Shown: positions 36,343 to 46,229, numbered from the stretch's first letter. The stretch is 64,000 bases of DNA from Actinobacillus succinogenes 130Z (GCF_000017245.1 NC_009655.1:1302001-1366000); one strand, 5' to 3'. Numbers and translations: made by a program. Notes: generated from the letters alone by a model not told the origin.

Positions 36343-38296
36343 TGTGTTAGCGCGATTGAAAGCGCTTAAGGTGCTGACGGAAGCCGATTTTTATTTCGCC
36401 AAACTGATCGACGAAAAACAGCAGGGCATGGGATACGATGAAACCCGCCAGGCGTTGGCGGTATTGTTGGCGGCGTTGGTGCATGCAGGTTATTTGCAGG
36501 GCAATAGCTGTTTGTTTTTAGATCAGGATTTGGAGCGTAACCCGTTCGCTTTGGCATATCGAACGCTGGACGATGAACGGGATTATCTGCTTGAAATCAA
36601 ACAAAAAATCAATTTTTTGCCGGTCGAACAATGGCAGACGGCACTGGCGGGGCATATCGCTTTCACCGATACGCCGCAGGAACAAAGCCGTCCGTTCGTG
36701 TTTCAGCATAATGCGGTGTATCTGTATCGCCTGTGGCAGGATGAACAGACCGTGGCGAATTACCTGAAAAGTGCGGTCAAAAATCCGCCGGTTTTTGTTC
36801 CGACAGAAAATGCACGCAATCTGTTATCCCGTTTTTTCGGGGAAAAGAAACAGGAAACGGATTGGCAGAAAATTGCCGTTGCCACCGCGTTAATTCAGCC
36901 TTTTACTTTAATTTCCGGCGGACCGGGTACAGGCAAAACCTATTCCGTGGCGCGTTTAGTGGCGGCGGTTCAAACGCTGCAATACGAACAGCAGTTGCCG
37001 CCGTTGCGTATTCGTTTAGCGGCGCCCACGGGAAAAGCGGCGGCGCGTTTGAAAGAAAGTCTGGAAGCCAGTTTGCTGCAGCTGGATTTGCCGTCTGCGG
37101 TACGGGAAAACATTTCTACGGAAAGCGTTACTTTACACCGTTTGCTGGGCGTGCGTCCTTTCGAAGACAGCGTGAGATTCCATGCGGGAAATCCGTTGCC
37201 CTTGGATTTACTGATTATCGATGAGGCTTCGATGATTGACTTGTCGATGATGGCAAAATTGTTACGTGCCTTGCCGCTTGATGCCCGTCTGATTTTATTG
37301 GGCGATAAGGATCAGCTGGCTTCGGTGGAAGCGGGGGCGGTTCTGGGCGAACTCGGTCAGTTCCTGCGTTATGATTATTCGCCGGAATTCGCGGCGAAAC
37401 TACAGGAATTAAGCGGCGAACGGATTAACGGATCGGCGAATTGTCATAATATTCGTCACCATTTGGCATTTTTAACCCGCAGTACCCGTTTCAATGCAGA
37501 CTCCGCCGTAGGCAGACTGGCGGTCGCCGTCAATAATATGCGGGCGAGGGAAAGCTGGCGCTTATTACAAGACGGTACGGATATCCCGTTACTGGAATTC
37601 GTTGAACCCGCCGATAATGCGAAAAACCGACAAGCGGTTCGTCATTATTATTTAAGCCGATTATTACAAAGTGCGGTGGAAAATTATCAACATTATTTGA
37701 AACTGATTCCGCAAAACGATACGCCTACCGAGGTGCAGTTACGACAGATTTTCCGAGCTTTTAATTCGGTGCGTATTCTGACCGCGCTGCGTGCCGGCGA
37801 ATTCGGCGTGGAAAACCTTAACCGACAGATTGCCGAAGCATTACGTCAGAAAGGCTTGGTCCGATTTAAACATAGTCGGGATTGGTTTGCGGGCAAACCG
37901 ATTATGGTCACGCAAAATGACAATAGTGCAAAATTGTTTAACGGCGATATCGGGTTATATCTGGGCAATAACCTTGTGTATTTCGAGGCGGGTGACGGTT
38001 ATAACAGCGTGTCGGTGCAGCGTATTCCGTTGCATGAACCTGCCTTTGCCATGACAATCCACAAATCTCAGGGCTCGGAATTCGAGCATACCGTCGTCGT
38101 ATTGCCGCCGGATTATTCGCCGATTTTGTCGAAAGAATTATTGTATACCGCCGTTACACGGGCAAAACCGCGGCTTTCGGTTTTTGCTTCGGAGGAAATT
38201 TGGCTGGCTGCAGTGAGAAATCCGATTAAACGGCAAAGCGGATTAGGGACTCTGCTGGAACAGACCGATGAAGAATATGGAAATCCGGAGCCGTGA
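36335..38296 (+). CDS. recD: Exodeoxyribonuclease V subunit alpha (RecD)
   Basis: 653 residues (E. coli 608). SF1B 5'-3' helicase: Walker A SGGPGTGKTYSVARL, motif II LLIIDEASMIDLSMM, GDKDQLASVEAGAVLGEL, MTIHKSQGSEFEHTVVVLP and LLYTAVTRAKP are all seen. Start ATG at 36335 overlaps the recB end by 8 bp, so translation is probably coupled. It is the fast motor of RecBCD and is needed for its exonuclease activity. A bidirectional hairpin follows. Confidence 0.97.
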   Translation: MLNVLARLKALKVLTEADFYFAKLIDEKQQGMGYDETRQALAVLLAALVHAGYLQGNSCLFLDQDLERNPFALAYRTLDDERDYLLEIKQKINFLPVEQWQTALAGHIAFTDTPQEQSRPFVFQHNAVYLYRLWQDEQTVANYLKSAVKNPPVFVPTENARNLLSRFFGEKKQETDWQKIAVATALIQPFTLISGGPGTGKTYSVARLVAAVQTLQYEQQLPPLRIRLAAPTGKAAARLKESLEASLLQLDLPSAVRENISTESVTLHRLLGVRPFEDSVRFHAGNPLPLDLLIIDEASMIDLSMMAKLLRALPLDARLILLGDKDQLASVEAGAVLGELGQFLRYDYSPEFAAKLQELSGERINGSANCHNIRHHLAFLTRSTRFNADSAVGRLAVAVNNMRARESWRLLQDGTDIPLLEFVEPADNAKNRQAVRHYYLSRLLQSAVENYQHYLKLIPQNDTPTEVQLRQIFRAFNSVRILTALRAGEFGVENLNRQIAEALRQKGLVRFKHSRDWFAGKPIMVTQNDNSAKLFNGDIGLYLGNNLVYFEAGDGYNSVSVQRIPLHEPAFAMTIHKSQGSEFEHTVVVLPPDYSPILSKELLYTAVTRAKPRLSVFASEEIWLAAVRNPIKRQSGLGTLLEQTDEEYGNPEP

Positions 38297-38308
38297 AACG
38301 GATAACAG

Positions 38309-38332
38309 AAAAGCGGAAAATCTTCCGCTTTT
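38309..38332. terminator. Bidirectional terminator between recD and yedI
   Basis: AAAAGCGGAA and TTCCGCTTTT form an exact 10-bp stem with loop AATC between converging genes. Confidence 0.85.
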
Positions 38333-38349
38333 CTTATACGGAGAGAAAA

Positions 38350-39231
38350 TTAATGAGCTTGCTGTTTTTCAGCCGATTTCATTAGCGGTAATAAGACCGC
38401 GCATAAAATGAGCCCCACGGCCAGACCGACGGCGAAATCGGCAAGCCAACCAAAACCGGCGGGAATGTTTAAACCTTCGATAAAATGGTGGATTATCGGT
38501 AAGTAATGCGCGAAAATGCTGCCGCCCACCAAAAACATCGCAATGGTACCAATAACGGACAGGGATTTCATAAACCACGGCATGATGAACAGCAGAAATT
38601 GTCCGAATTTTTGAGAAACGGCGCTTTTCTTTTGCAACATCCAGTAACCGATGTCGTCCAGTTTGACTATCAAGCCCACCAACCCGTACACGAAAAGGGT
38701 GATGCCTACTCCCAGCGCGCATAACGACAGAATTTTGGTTAACGTGTCCGCCTGCTGTAATGCGCCTAACGCGATAATAATGATTTCGGCGGACAGGATA
38801 AAATCGGTACGGATTGCACCCTTGATTTTGTCTTTTTCCGATGCCGCCAGCGGGATCTTCGTTTCGGCAGGTAAGTGCGGTTCGTTTTTATGCAGAAATT
38901 TATGCAGCAGTTTTTCCGCTCCTTCAAAACATAAATAGCCGCCACCGATCAGCAATAACCAGTTGATGGCGGAAGGTAAATAGATAGACAGCAATAAAGC
39001 GAGAGGAATTAAAATTACTTTGTTGATGAGCGATCCTTTTGCCACCGCCCATACGATAGGCAGTTCCCGTTGCGGTGTGATGTCCTTGCCGCTGACCTGA
39101 TTGGCGTTTAACGCCAAATCATCGCTGAGTACGCCGGCGGTTTTCTTTGCCGCCGTCTTTGTCATTACCGAGACATCGTCCAGCACGGAGGCTATATCGT
39201 CCAGTAATGTAAATAAAGAGCTGAAAGCCAT
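38350..39231 (-). CDS. yedI: DUF808 inner-membrane protein YedI
   Basis: 293 residues, about six membrane segments. The N-terminus (LLDDIASVLDDVSVMTKTAA, then KTAGVLSDDLALNANQV) is the DUF808/YedI signature; VLIPLALLLSIYLPSAINWL starts the membrane part. Function of the family is unknown. Single gene, ends 18 bp from the recD terminator. Confidence 0.92.
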   Translation of the reverse strand: MAFSSLFTLLDDIASVLDDVSVMTKTAAKKTAGVLSDDLALNANQVSGKDITPQRELPIVWAVAKGSLINKVILIPLALLLSIYLPSAINWLLLIGGGYLCFEGAEKLLHKFLHKNEPHLPAETKIPLAASEKDKIKGAIRTDFILSAEIIIIALGALQQADTLTKILSLCALGVGITLFVYGLVGLIVKLDDIGYWMLQKKSAVSQKFGQFLLFIMPWFMKSLSVIGTIAMFLVGGSIFAHYLPIIHHFIEGLNIPAGFGWLADFAVGLAVGLILCAVLLPLMKSAEKQQAH

Positions 39232-39306
39232 GTTTTTCCTTAGAAATCAAATAAATATATAATCTTTGTAAAAAGAACGCACAATGCTGTGCGTTCCCGA
39301 GCTTGT

Positions 39307-41067
39307 TTACCGCCAATTTTCGCGTTTTGCCTTTTGCAGTTTTGTATAAGCCGCTAATAATTTCTGATGTGCGTCGAATTTTTGCAAATGCTCGTCATCA
39401 CTAATCAAACCGTAGAACGGATTACCGCCCCGAACCGCCTGCCAAGCGGCATCTACCGTCGCCTTTCCGTACATTTTTTCGAATACGCCGCGGTATTGTT
39501 GCGGTTCTCGTTTTTCATCCGAAAATAATTCCATAGAATTGATGAGACAACGATAATAGTTGGCGCGTTCGGCGGTAAAGACGGAACCGTTCATATTATA
39601 GCTCCAGTTAGCCCAGTCGAACGCAGATTCTATATCCCCCAGCGCCAGATACAGCATAGATTTTAATTCGCCTATCCGTAATGTCGTCCAGCCGGATTTA
39701 GGCGGCGGCACAATACCGATTAATTCGCGCACGCGGATGGCGTCGTCAATGCCTTCTTCATCGAGTTGAGCGAGCAGCTCCCGATAAGTGTCTTTATCAT
39801 GATGGAAATGCGGAAGATCCAGCAGAATTTCACGCCAGTTCATACCCATATTATTGTTGGCGTAAATCAAATCGTCCGCCGGATAAATATCCGACATAGA
39901 AGGGACGATAATCCGGCAGGCATATACTCCCAAATGATCGTAATCCATAATATAGACTTCTTTGCCTTCGGCGGCGAAAATCGCCATTAAATTGTCGTAT
40001 TCTTCATGAGTACTGCCGGAAAAATTCCAGTGTACGAAATCGTAATCGGCGTCTTGTTTGAATAAATCCCAAGAAATCAAACCGCTGGAATCGATAAAAT
40101 GGGTTTCCAGATTGGCGTGTTCCGCTACGTCGTCGTTATTGAATGAGGGCGGCGTAAACACGTCTAACTCTTTCAGGCTGCGACCTTGCAGCAATTCCGT
40201 CACCGTACGTTCGAACGCCACTTGAAAATTCGGGTGTGCGCCGAATGAAGCAAAACAGGTACCGTTGTTCGGATTAAGTAAAATCACACAAATTACCGGA
40301 TATTTGCCGCCTAACGAGGCGTCGTAAGCCAAAATCGGAAAACCTTCCTGTTCCAGTTTTCGGATGGAGGCCCGAATACTCGGATACTGAACGATAACGT
40401 CCTCGGGAATGCGCGGCAGACTGACGGCTTGCGCGATAATTTTGTTCTTCACGTAACGTTCGAATATTTCCGACAAACCCTGTACGCGCGCCTCAAATTT
40501 GCTGTTGCCGGCAGACATACCGTTGGATACGTATAGGTTGGCGACGATGCTTTGCGGAATGTAAACGGTTTTTTGATCGGATTGGCGTGTATAGGGCATC
40601 GCTACGATGCCGCGTTCGACATTACCGGATTGTAGATCTACCAATAATTCCGGCGTTAATTCGCCTGCGGGATCGAAATAATCCAATAAGCGATCGTCTA
40701 AAATGCCTTCCGGCAATGCGTCTTCGTCTTCAATGGGGAACCATTTTTCCGACGGATAATGCACGAAATCGCCGTTGGCGATATCCTGTCCCAAATAGTA
40801 ATCGGCGAAGAAATAATTGGTGGAAAGGCGTTCGAAATATTCGCCTAATGCGGAAGCAAGCGCCGCTTTTTTGCTGGCGCCTTTGCCGTTGGCGAAACAT
40901 TGCGGGCAATCTTTGTCGCGTATATGCACCGACCAAACATTCGGCACCGGATTCAGCCACGAGGTTTCTTCGATATTAAAACCGAGTGCAGTCAGTTTTT
41001 GCTGAAATTTTGCAATACTGTCTTCCAGTGCGGCGTCTTTGCCGGGAATAAAGGTTTGTTCTGTCAT
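39307..41067 (-). CDS. ycaO: YcaO protein, ribosomal protein S12 methylthiotransferase accessory factor
   Basis: 586 residues, the same as E. coli YcaO, when started at 41067 (TEQTFIPGKDAALEDSI) behind GAAGGAAAC; six further in-frame residues upstream are unlikely. YcaO-domain proteins use ATP to activate backbone amides; E. coli YcaO aids RimO in beta-methylthiolation of S12. ATP-site landmarks such as NGKGASKKAALASALGEYFER and RVQGLSEIFERYV are present, and a C-terminal TPR-like domain follows. No peptide-precursor or cyclodehydratase partner is nearby, so RiPP synthesis is not suggested. Confidence 0.93.
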   Translation of the reverse strand: MTEQTFIPGKDAALEDSIAKFQQKLTALGFNIEETSWLNPVPNVWSVHIRDKDCPQCFANGKGASKKAALASALGEYFERLSTNYFFADYYLGQDIANGDFVHYPSEKWFPIEDEDALPEGILDDRLLDYFDPAGELTPELLVDLQSGNVERGIVAMPYTRQSDQKTVYIPQSIVANLYVSNGMSAGNSKFEARVQGLSEIFERYVKNKIIAQAVSLPRIPEDVIVQYPSIRASIRKLEQEGFPILAYDASLGGKYPVICVILLNPNNGTCFASFGAHPNFQVAFERTVTELLQGRSLKELDVFTPPSFNNDDVAEHANLETHFIDSSGLISWDLFKQDADYDFVHWNFSGSTHEEYDNLMAIFAAEGKEVYIMDYDHLGVYACRIIVPSMSDIYPADDLIYANNNMGMNWREILLDLPHFHHDKDTYRELLAQLDEEGIDDAIRVRELIGIVPPPKSGWTTLRIGELKSMLYLALGDIESAFDWANWSYNMNGSVFTAERANYYRCLINSMELFSDEKREPQQYRGVFEKMYGKATVDAAWQAVRGGNPFYGLISDDEHLQKFDAHQKLLAAYTKLQKAKRENWR

Positions 41068-41122
41068 GCCGTTTCCTTCGCTCAAAAAATTCAGCGCATG
41101 ATAGGCGAAAAAGGCTGATTGC

Positions 41123-41818
41123 TCAAGTGTTTATTTTTTCCTTGAACGCACCGGCGGGATTTAAAATTTCCTGATTTTCGAACCGCACTTTTTGCGGCTG
41201 TAAGGTTAACGGCAGGGTACGTTTTTGGGCGACGATCAAACACAGGGAACCGAATACTTTCGGCTCATGCCCGAAGCAAAGGGTTTGCTGCGACAGAATT
41301 TCAAAGTTCAGCAATTCCAGCCAGTCGATAACCCGGAACGGCAAGAAAAGGCGAAAGTCGAATTTGCCCAGTCTGCGTTTGAACAGTAATTTGCTGCAGG
41401 GGTTAAATAACGAAATCAACAGGTATCCGTCATCACTGAGAATGCGTTCCGTTTCCCGTAAAAGTTGGTGGGGGTCCTGCGTGAAATTCAGCGTGTTCGC
41501 GAGCAGGCAGGCGTCTACGGTTTCTTCGCCGAAAGGCAGTTCCTGTAAGCTGCCTTCTATAAGAATCGCTTGCTGACGGCGGCAAAGTGCGGCCAGTTTT
41601 TCACTGGTTTTATCATTCAGCACCACTTGCTGAAGCGGTTGATAACAAGGTACTTCCGCACTTAACCCGCTGATTTTCAACAGCCGCCGCCCCGCTATGC
41701 GGGCAAACCATTTTTCAAAATTTGCGCCGATTAGGGTAGAATAGGCGTCGCCGAAAGGCAGTTGCGACCAACTTGCCGGCGGCGTTAAACTGTAAGGCGA
41801 TTTTGCTTTCCATTTCAT
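41123..41818 (-). CDS. SAM-dependent methyltransferase, YafS-like
   Basis: 231 residues. Methyltransferase_11 fold with PFGEETVDACLLANTLNFTQDPHQLLRE compressed to the usual motif-II/III pattern (quoted here only in part: EETVDACLLANTLNF) and DDGYLLISLFNP. The glycine-rich motif I is poorly conserved, so activity is uncertain. Divergent neighbour of gloB as yafS is in E. coli. Only 11 bp separate the two start codons. Confidence 0.8.
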   Translation of the reverse strand: MKWKAKSPYSLTPPASWSQLPFGDAYSTLIGANFEKWFARIAGRRLLKISGLSAEVPCYQPLQQVVLNDKTSEKLAALCRRQQAILIEGSLQELPFGEETVDACLLANTLNFTQDPHQLLRETERILSDDGYLLISLFNPCSKLLFKRRLGKFDFRLFLPFRVIDWLELLNFEILSQQTLCFGHEPKVFGSLCLIVAQKRTLPLTLQPQKVRFENQEILNPAGAFKEKINT

Positions 41819-41829
41819 AGGATCTACTT

Positions 41830-42531
41830 ATGTTAAAACCGATTTCTGCATTAAACGATAATTATATTTGGGTTTACGGACGGGAAAATTGTCCCGTTAT
41901 TGTAGTTGATATTACCGAAATCGAACCCTTATTGCCATTTTTACGGGAAAATAAATTTGCCGTGGAAGCGGTGCTGTTAACTCATAAACATGATGATCAT
42001 GTGGGCGGCGTAGCGGCATTTAAACGGTATTTCCCCGATGTACCGGTTTACGGTCCGCAAGAATGCGCGGATAAAGGAGCGACTCGCATAGTAAACGAGG
42101 GGGAAATTGTAACGGCAAATTACCGTATTCGGGTTATTCCTACCGGCGGGCATACGGCGCAACACGTCAGCTATGTGACGGACGGTTGCCTGTTTTGCGG
42201 CGATACTTTATTTTCCGCCGGTTGCGGAAGAGTGTTTACCGGTAATTACGGGCAAATGTACGATTCCGTACAACGCCTGAAAACACTGCCCGATGACACG
42301 TTGGTTTGCCCGGCACATGAATATACGCTGGCTAATTTAGCCTTTGCCGAAAGCGTGATGAAAGACAAAAGTGCGGTTAAAAATCAGCGGGTTTTAGTGG
42401 AAAAAAAACGTGCTGAAAACCGACCGAGCGTGCCTACGACCTTAGGGTTAGAAAAACAGATTAATCCTTTTTTGATCGCTGAAAATCCGGCACAATTCGA
42501 AACATGGCGTAAAGCAAAAGATCAGTTCTGA
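41830..42531 (+). CDS. gloB: Hydroxyacylglutathione hydrolase (glyoxalase II)
   Basis: 233 residues; MBL-fold with the di-metal motif THKHDDHVGG (about residues 53-62), the later metal ligands in GGHTAQHVSY and FCGDTLFSAGCGR, and the substrate-binding CPAHEYTLANLAFA and KKRAENRPSVPTTLGLE segments. It hydrolyses S-lactoylglutathione to lactate and glutathione, completing methylglyoxal detoxification with GloA (not here). Its promoter must lie inside the divergent methyltransferase gene. Confidence 0.96.
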   Translation: MLKPISALNDNYIWVYGRENCPVIVVDITEIEPLLPFLRENKFAVEAVLLTHKHDDHVGGVAAFKRYFPDVPVYGPQECADKGATRIVNEGEIVTANYRIRVIPTGGHTAQHVSYVTDGCLFCGDTLFSAGCGRVFTGNYGQMYDSVQRLKTLPDDTLVCPAHEYTLANLAFAESVMKDKSAVKNQRVLVEKKRAENRPSVPTTLGLEKQINPFLIAENPAQFETWRKAKDQF

Positions 42532-42573
42532 TCTTTTGGTATTCACAACAAAATTCGTGCCGAATCGAAGTAA

Positions 42574-43389
42574 CTATTTCTTTTCACGCCAATACGTGGC
42601 GAAACGCGGTTTTCCCGCATTGGTTAAACCGCGGTATTTATAACTGATAACCGAACCGATTGGCGGCGGATTAATGCGTTCTTCCAAATTAAATCCCGAG
42701 CCGATTTTGAATCGTCCGCGGTGATTTTCACAGGTGAGAGAGCCGAGCGCGTTTTCAAACTGTCCCTTGCCTTTATGATGTGCGATCACCGTACATTCTT
42801 CGTCTTGCGCGGTTTTAACTTTCAGGATTTGATTACTGCGTTTGCCGAATTCGTAAGGGGCGTCGGGATTGCGAATTACTACGCCTTCACCTTTCGCCCG
42901 TTCGATTTCATGCAGAAAATCCAAAATGTGTTGCCGGTTTCGTACGGGAATCTGGGGAATGATTTTAATATGCGGTGAAGGATGATGTTTCAGATAGTTT
43001 TCCAATACGGTTAAACGTTCGAATAAATTTCCCGCCGCATCAGGCACGTCGAATACGTGCAGTGACAGGGTTTCCCAGCCTTTATCCTTTTGCGAACGAA
43101 CGATAGAGGAAATTTTTTCGAACTGGTTTCGTTGGGAAAACAGTTCGCCGTCAATGGCAAAGGGCGGAAAATCCCGTACGAAATAGTGCGGCGGGGTAAG
43201 AATTCGGTTCTGTCTGGTATAAAGTCGTTTGCCGTCCCAATAGCCGCGTATACCGTCCAGTTTTTCGCTCATCACCCAACCGTCGATATCCTGTTTGTCG
43301 TAGCTTTGTAATAACATTAAATCCGGTGGATTTCCGACCGCACTTTGCGTAAAGAATAGCAGATATAAACTCAGCAGTATTTTTTGCAT
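42574..43389 (-). CDS. ligE: Periplasmic ATP-dependent DNA ligase (Lig E type)
   Basis: 271 residues from the ATG at 43389, which opens a signal peptide (QKILLSLYLLFFTQSAVG); ten extra residues from 43419 would spoil it. Catalytic Lys in MSEKLDGIRGYWDG (motif I), then FAIDGELF, EGVVIRNPDAPYEFGKRS (motif IV) and LKVKTAQDEE (motif V), followed by a compact OB domain. This minimal ligase is like the Haemophilus influenzae enzyme, which has an exported leader. In naturally competent bacteria it is thought to act on extracellular or incoming DNA. Single gene; upstream region shared with codB. Confidence 0.93.
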   Translation of the reverse strand: MQKILLSLYLLFFTQSAVGNPPDLMLLQSYDKQDIDGWVMSEKLDGIRGYWDGKRLYTRQNRILTPPHYFVRDFPPFAIDGELFSQRNQFEKISSIVRSQKDKGWETLSLHVFDVPDAAGNLFERLTVLENYLKHHPSPHIKIIPQIPVRNRQHILDFLHEIERAKGEGVVIRNPDAPYEFGKRSNQILKVKTAQDEECTVIAHHKGKGQFENALGSLTCENHRGRFKIGSGFNLEERINPPPIGSVISYKYRGLTNAGKPRFATYWREKK

Positions 43390-43443
43390 AACAGATTCTC
43401 CGCGATAAATTATTGGCATTTTGAATATCGCCGTTTATTTGGC

Positions 43444-43459
43444 AAGCAATCGGTTACGT
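43444..43459 (+). promoter_or_regulatory. PurR box upstream of codBA (and ligE)
   Basis: AAGCAATCGGTTACGT fits ANGCAANCGNTTNCNT at every defined base. It is 102 bp before the codB start, in the 171-bp gap between divergent ligE and codB. purR is in this window (48635-49645). Confidence 0.75.
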
Positions 43460-43519
43460 TTTTTGAATCGGGATCACGAAATTCGTAAAAGTGCGGTCAA
43501 AAATAAACGGGTTTTTGGG

Positions 43520-43525
43520 TATAAT
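43520..43525 (+). promoter_or_regulatory. -10 box of codBA
   Basis: TATAAT 35 bp before the codB ATG. The -35 at 17 bp (TCAAAA) is weak and lies in a USS. Confidence 0.5.
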
Positions 43526-43560
43526 ACGGCGCGTTGTCAGATGTAATAAAAGGAAAAACC

Positions 43561-44781
43561 ATGAGTTTGGATAACTTCAGCTTAAAACCCGTTCCGCAAA
43601 GCGAACGGAAAGGTGCGTTGGCATTAACGTTTGTGATGCTCGGACTGACTTTTTTCTCGGCAAGTATGTGGACGGGCGGGACGCTCGGTACATCGCTGAA
43701 TTACGATGATTTTTGGACGGCGGTGATTATCGGTAACTTAATGTTGGGCGTTTATACTTCCGCACTAGGTTATATCGGCGCGAAAACCGGTTTAACCACC
43801 CATATTTTGGCGCGTTATTCGTTCGGCGTGCGCGGTTCTTGGCTGCCGTCATTATTGCTTGGCGGTACCCAAGTGGGCTGGTTTGGCGTTGGTGTGGCGA
43901 TGTTTGCGATTCCGGTTAATAAAGTGACGGGCGTAGATACCGGCTTACTTATAGGTATATCAGGGGTTATGATGACTGTGACAGTGTTCTTCGGTATTTC
44001 CGCATTAACGGTTTTATCCGCCGTTGCGGTACCGGCGATTGCCATTTTAGGCAGCTATTCGGTGTATCTCGCCGTAGGTGAAACCGGCGGTTTGGATGCG
44101 TTGAAAATGATTACGCCGCAGGAACCTATGGCATTGGCGACGGCGATTGCCTTAGTCGTGGGATCTTTCGTCAGCGCCGGAACATTAACGGCGGATTTCG
44201 TACGTTTCGGTAAAAGAGCGAAACAGGCCATTGTGATTGCGATGATTGCTTTTTCCCTCGGTAACACCTTGATGTTCGTATTCGGTGCGGCCGGTGCGGC
44301 GGTGAAAGGTATGGCGGACATTTCCGATGTGATGGTGGCGCAGGGGTTGATTGTTCCGGCGGTGATTGTATTAGGACTGAATATTTGGACGACTAACGAT
44401 AACGCGCTTTATGCTTCCGGCCTGGGGTTTGCCAATATTACCGGTTTGAGCAGCCGTACATTATCGGTAGTGAACGGTATTGTGGGGACTGTTTGCGCTT
44501 TATGGTTGTACAACAATTTCGTAGGCTGGCTGACATTCTTATCGGCAGCTATTCCACCGGTAGGCGGCGTGATTATTGCGGATTATTTATTACGCAGCAA
44601 ATCCTATGCGGATTTTGAAAAAGCCCATTTTGTAAATATCAACTGGGCGGCAATTTTAGCTGTGGCGGCAGGCGTAGCTTGCGGTCAGTTTATCCCGGGA
44701 ATTATTCCGGTGAATGCGGTTTTAGGCGGTGCCGTAGCCTATTTGATTTTAAACCCGTTATTGGCAAAACTGCGTCAGTAA
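43561..44781 (+). CDS. codB: Cytosine permease
   Basis: 406 residues from the ATG at 43561 with AAAAGGAAAA upstream; nine upstream in-frame residues overlap the promoter. NCS1 family with 12 membrane helices; MLGLTFFSASMWTGGTLGTS and LARYSFGVRGSWLPSLLLGG match CodB. It brings cytosine into the cell with protons for the deaminase encoded next (16 bp later). A PurR box upstream implies repression by purines, as in E. coli. Confidence 0.95.
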   Translation: MSLDNFSLKPVPQSERKGALALTFVMLGLTFFSASMWTGGTLGTSLNYDDFWTAVIIGNLMLGVYTSALGYIGAKTGLTTHILARYSFGVRGSWLPSLLLGGTQVGWFGVGVAMFAIPVNKVTGVDTGLLIGISGVMMTVTVFFGISALTVLSAVAVPAIAILGSYSVYLAVGETGGLDALKMITPQEPMALATAIALVVGSFVSAGTLTADFVRFGKRAKQAIVIAMIAFSLGNTLMFVFGAAGAAVKGMADISDVMVAQGLIVPAVIVLGLNIWTTNDNALYASGLGFANITGLSSRTLSVVNGIVGTVCALWLYNNFVGWLTFLSAAIPPVGGVIIADYLLRSKSYADFEKAHFVNINWAAILAVAAGVACGQFIPGIIPVNAVLGGAVAYLILNPLLAKLRQ

Positions 44782-44796
44782 GCAAAGGAGTAAACA

Positions 44797-46059
44797 ATGT
44801 TAATTAAAAATACCCATTTGAGCGATCGCGACGGATTATGGCAGATCTTGGTGAAAAACGGCAAGATCGTAAAAATCATGCCAAACGAAGAGTATATTGA
44901 GTTTGCAGGCGAAACGTTAGATGGCGAAAACGGCATCGCTTACCCGCCGTTTATCGCGCCGCATATTCATCTGGATGCCACGCAAACCGCCGGTCAGCCG
45001 AACTGGAACCAGTCCGGTACGCTGTTCGAGGGTATCGAACGTTGGGCGGAACGTAAGGAAATGCTCGGCCATGAAGATGTCAAAGCCCGCGCATGGAAAA
45101 CCTTGAAGTGGCAAATTGCCAACGGCATTCAATACGTTCGTACCCATGTTGACGTTTCGGATCCGACTCTGACCGCCCTTAAGGCAATGCTGGAAGTCAA
45201 AAAAGAAGCGGCGCCTTGGGTGGATTTACAAATCGTGGCATTTCCGCAGGAGGGAATTTTATCTTATCCGAACGGTGAAGCGTTGCTGGATAAAGCCATG
45301 GAATTGGGCGCCGACGTAGTGGGCGGCATTCCGCATTTTGAATTCACCCGCGAATACGGCGTGGAATCCATGCACATCGCCTTCAAAATTGCACGTAAAT
45401 ACGGTAAGCAACTGGATATTCACTGCGATGAGATTGACGACGAACAATCCCGCTTTGTGGAAACCGTTGCGGCGCTCGCTTTGAAATATGAAATGGGAGA
45501 ACAAGTCACGGCGAGTCACACTACGGCAATGCATTCTTATAACGGCGCCTACGCTTCCCGTTTATTCCGTTTGCTGAAAATGTCGAAAATCAATTTTGTG
45601 GCGAATCCGCTGGTGAATATCCACCTTCAGGGACGTTTCGATACTTATCCGAAACGTCGCGGTATTACGCGGGTGAAAGAAATGTTGAATAGCGGCATTA
45701 ACGTGTGTTTTGGACATGATGATGTGTTTGATCCTTGGTACCCGCTGGGTACGGCAAATATGCTGCAAGTGCTTCATATGGGATTGCACGTATGTCAGCT
45801 GATGGGATACGGTCAAATCAACGACGGTTTAAAACTGGTGACGGAAAACAGCGCGAAAACTTTGGGTTTGAAAGATTACGGCATTCGCGAAGGGAACCCG
45901 GCGAATTTCATTATTTTGCCGGCGGAAAACGGTTTTGATGCCGTACGCCGTCAAGTGCCGACCCGTTATTCCGTTCGTCACGGCCAGCTGATTGCGCAAA
46001 CTCAACCGGCTGTAACCCGGATTCATTTGGAACAATCGGAGACGGTGAATTATCGTTAA
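44797..46059 (+). CDS. codA: Cytosine deaminase
   Basis: 420 residues, amidohydrolase superfamily. Metal ligands appear in APHIHLDATQTAG (HxH), DIHCDEIDDEQSRF, TASHTTAMHSY and FGHDDVFDPWYPLG (the late Asp is in HDD). It deaminates cytosine to uracil and ammonia, also isoguanine in relatives. In operon with codB. A USS hairpin terminator follows. Confidence 0.96.
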   Translation: MLIKNTHLSDRDGLWQILVKNGKIVKIMPNEEYIEFAGETLDGENGIAYPPFIAPHIHLDATQTAGQPNWNQSGTLFEGIERWAERKEMLGHEDVKARAWKTLKWQIANGIQYVRTHVDVSDPTLTALKAMLEVKKEAAPWVDLQIVAFPQEGILSYPNGEALLDKAMELGADVVGGIPHFEFTREYGVESMHIAFKIARKYGKQLDIHCDEIDDEQSRFVETVAALALKYEMGEQVTASHTTAMHSYNGAYASRLFRLLKMSKINFVANPLVNIHLQGRFDTYPKRRGITRVKEMLNSGINVCFGHDDVFDPWYPLGTANMLQVLHMGLHVCQLMGYGQINDGLKLVTENSAKTLGLKDYGIREGNPANFIILPAENGFDAVRRQVPTRYSVRHGQLIAQTQPAVTRIHLEQSETVNYR

Positions 46060-46077
46060 TTGATATATTCCGGATTT

Positions 46078-46121
46078 AAAGTGCGGTCATAAAAAACTTC
46101 ATTCTTTCGACCGCACTTTTC
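46078..46121. terminator. USS-pair terminator after codA
   Basis: AAAGTGCGGTC and GACCGCACTTT inverted around ATAAAAAACTTCATTCTTTC. Confidence 0.82.
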
Positions 46122-46184
46122 AATATGAATCCGTTTCATATTCAGTCAAAATATTTTTCATTCAATTCCGCGATTAATCTTTGC

Positions 46185-46190
46185 TAGAAT
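46185..46190 (+). promoter_or_regulatory. Extended -10 upstream of the MetE-like gene
   Basis: TTGCTAGAAT: TG, one base, then TAGAAT, 39 bp before the start codon. No MetJ box repeat is seen. Confidence 0.45.
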
Positions 46191-46229
46191 CATTTCAACA
46201 TTAAAACTATTCATTCAAGGAAAAGATCA

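Noticed and set aside
39307..41818. RiPP gene cluster around ycaO and a methyltransferase
   Set aside because: YcaO is colinear with the E. coli housekeeping protein; no precursor peptide, E1-like or dehydrogenase gene is near.
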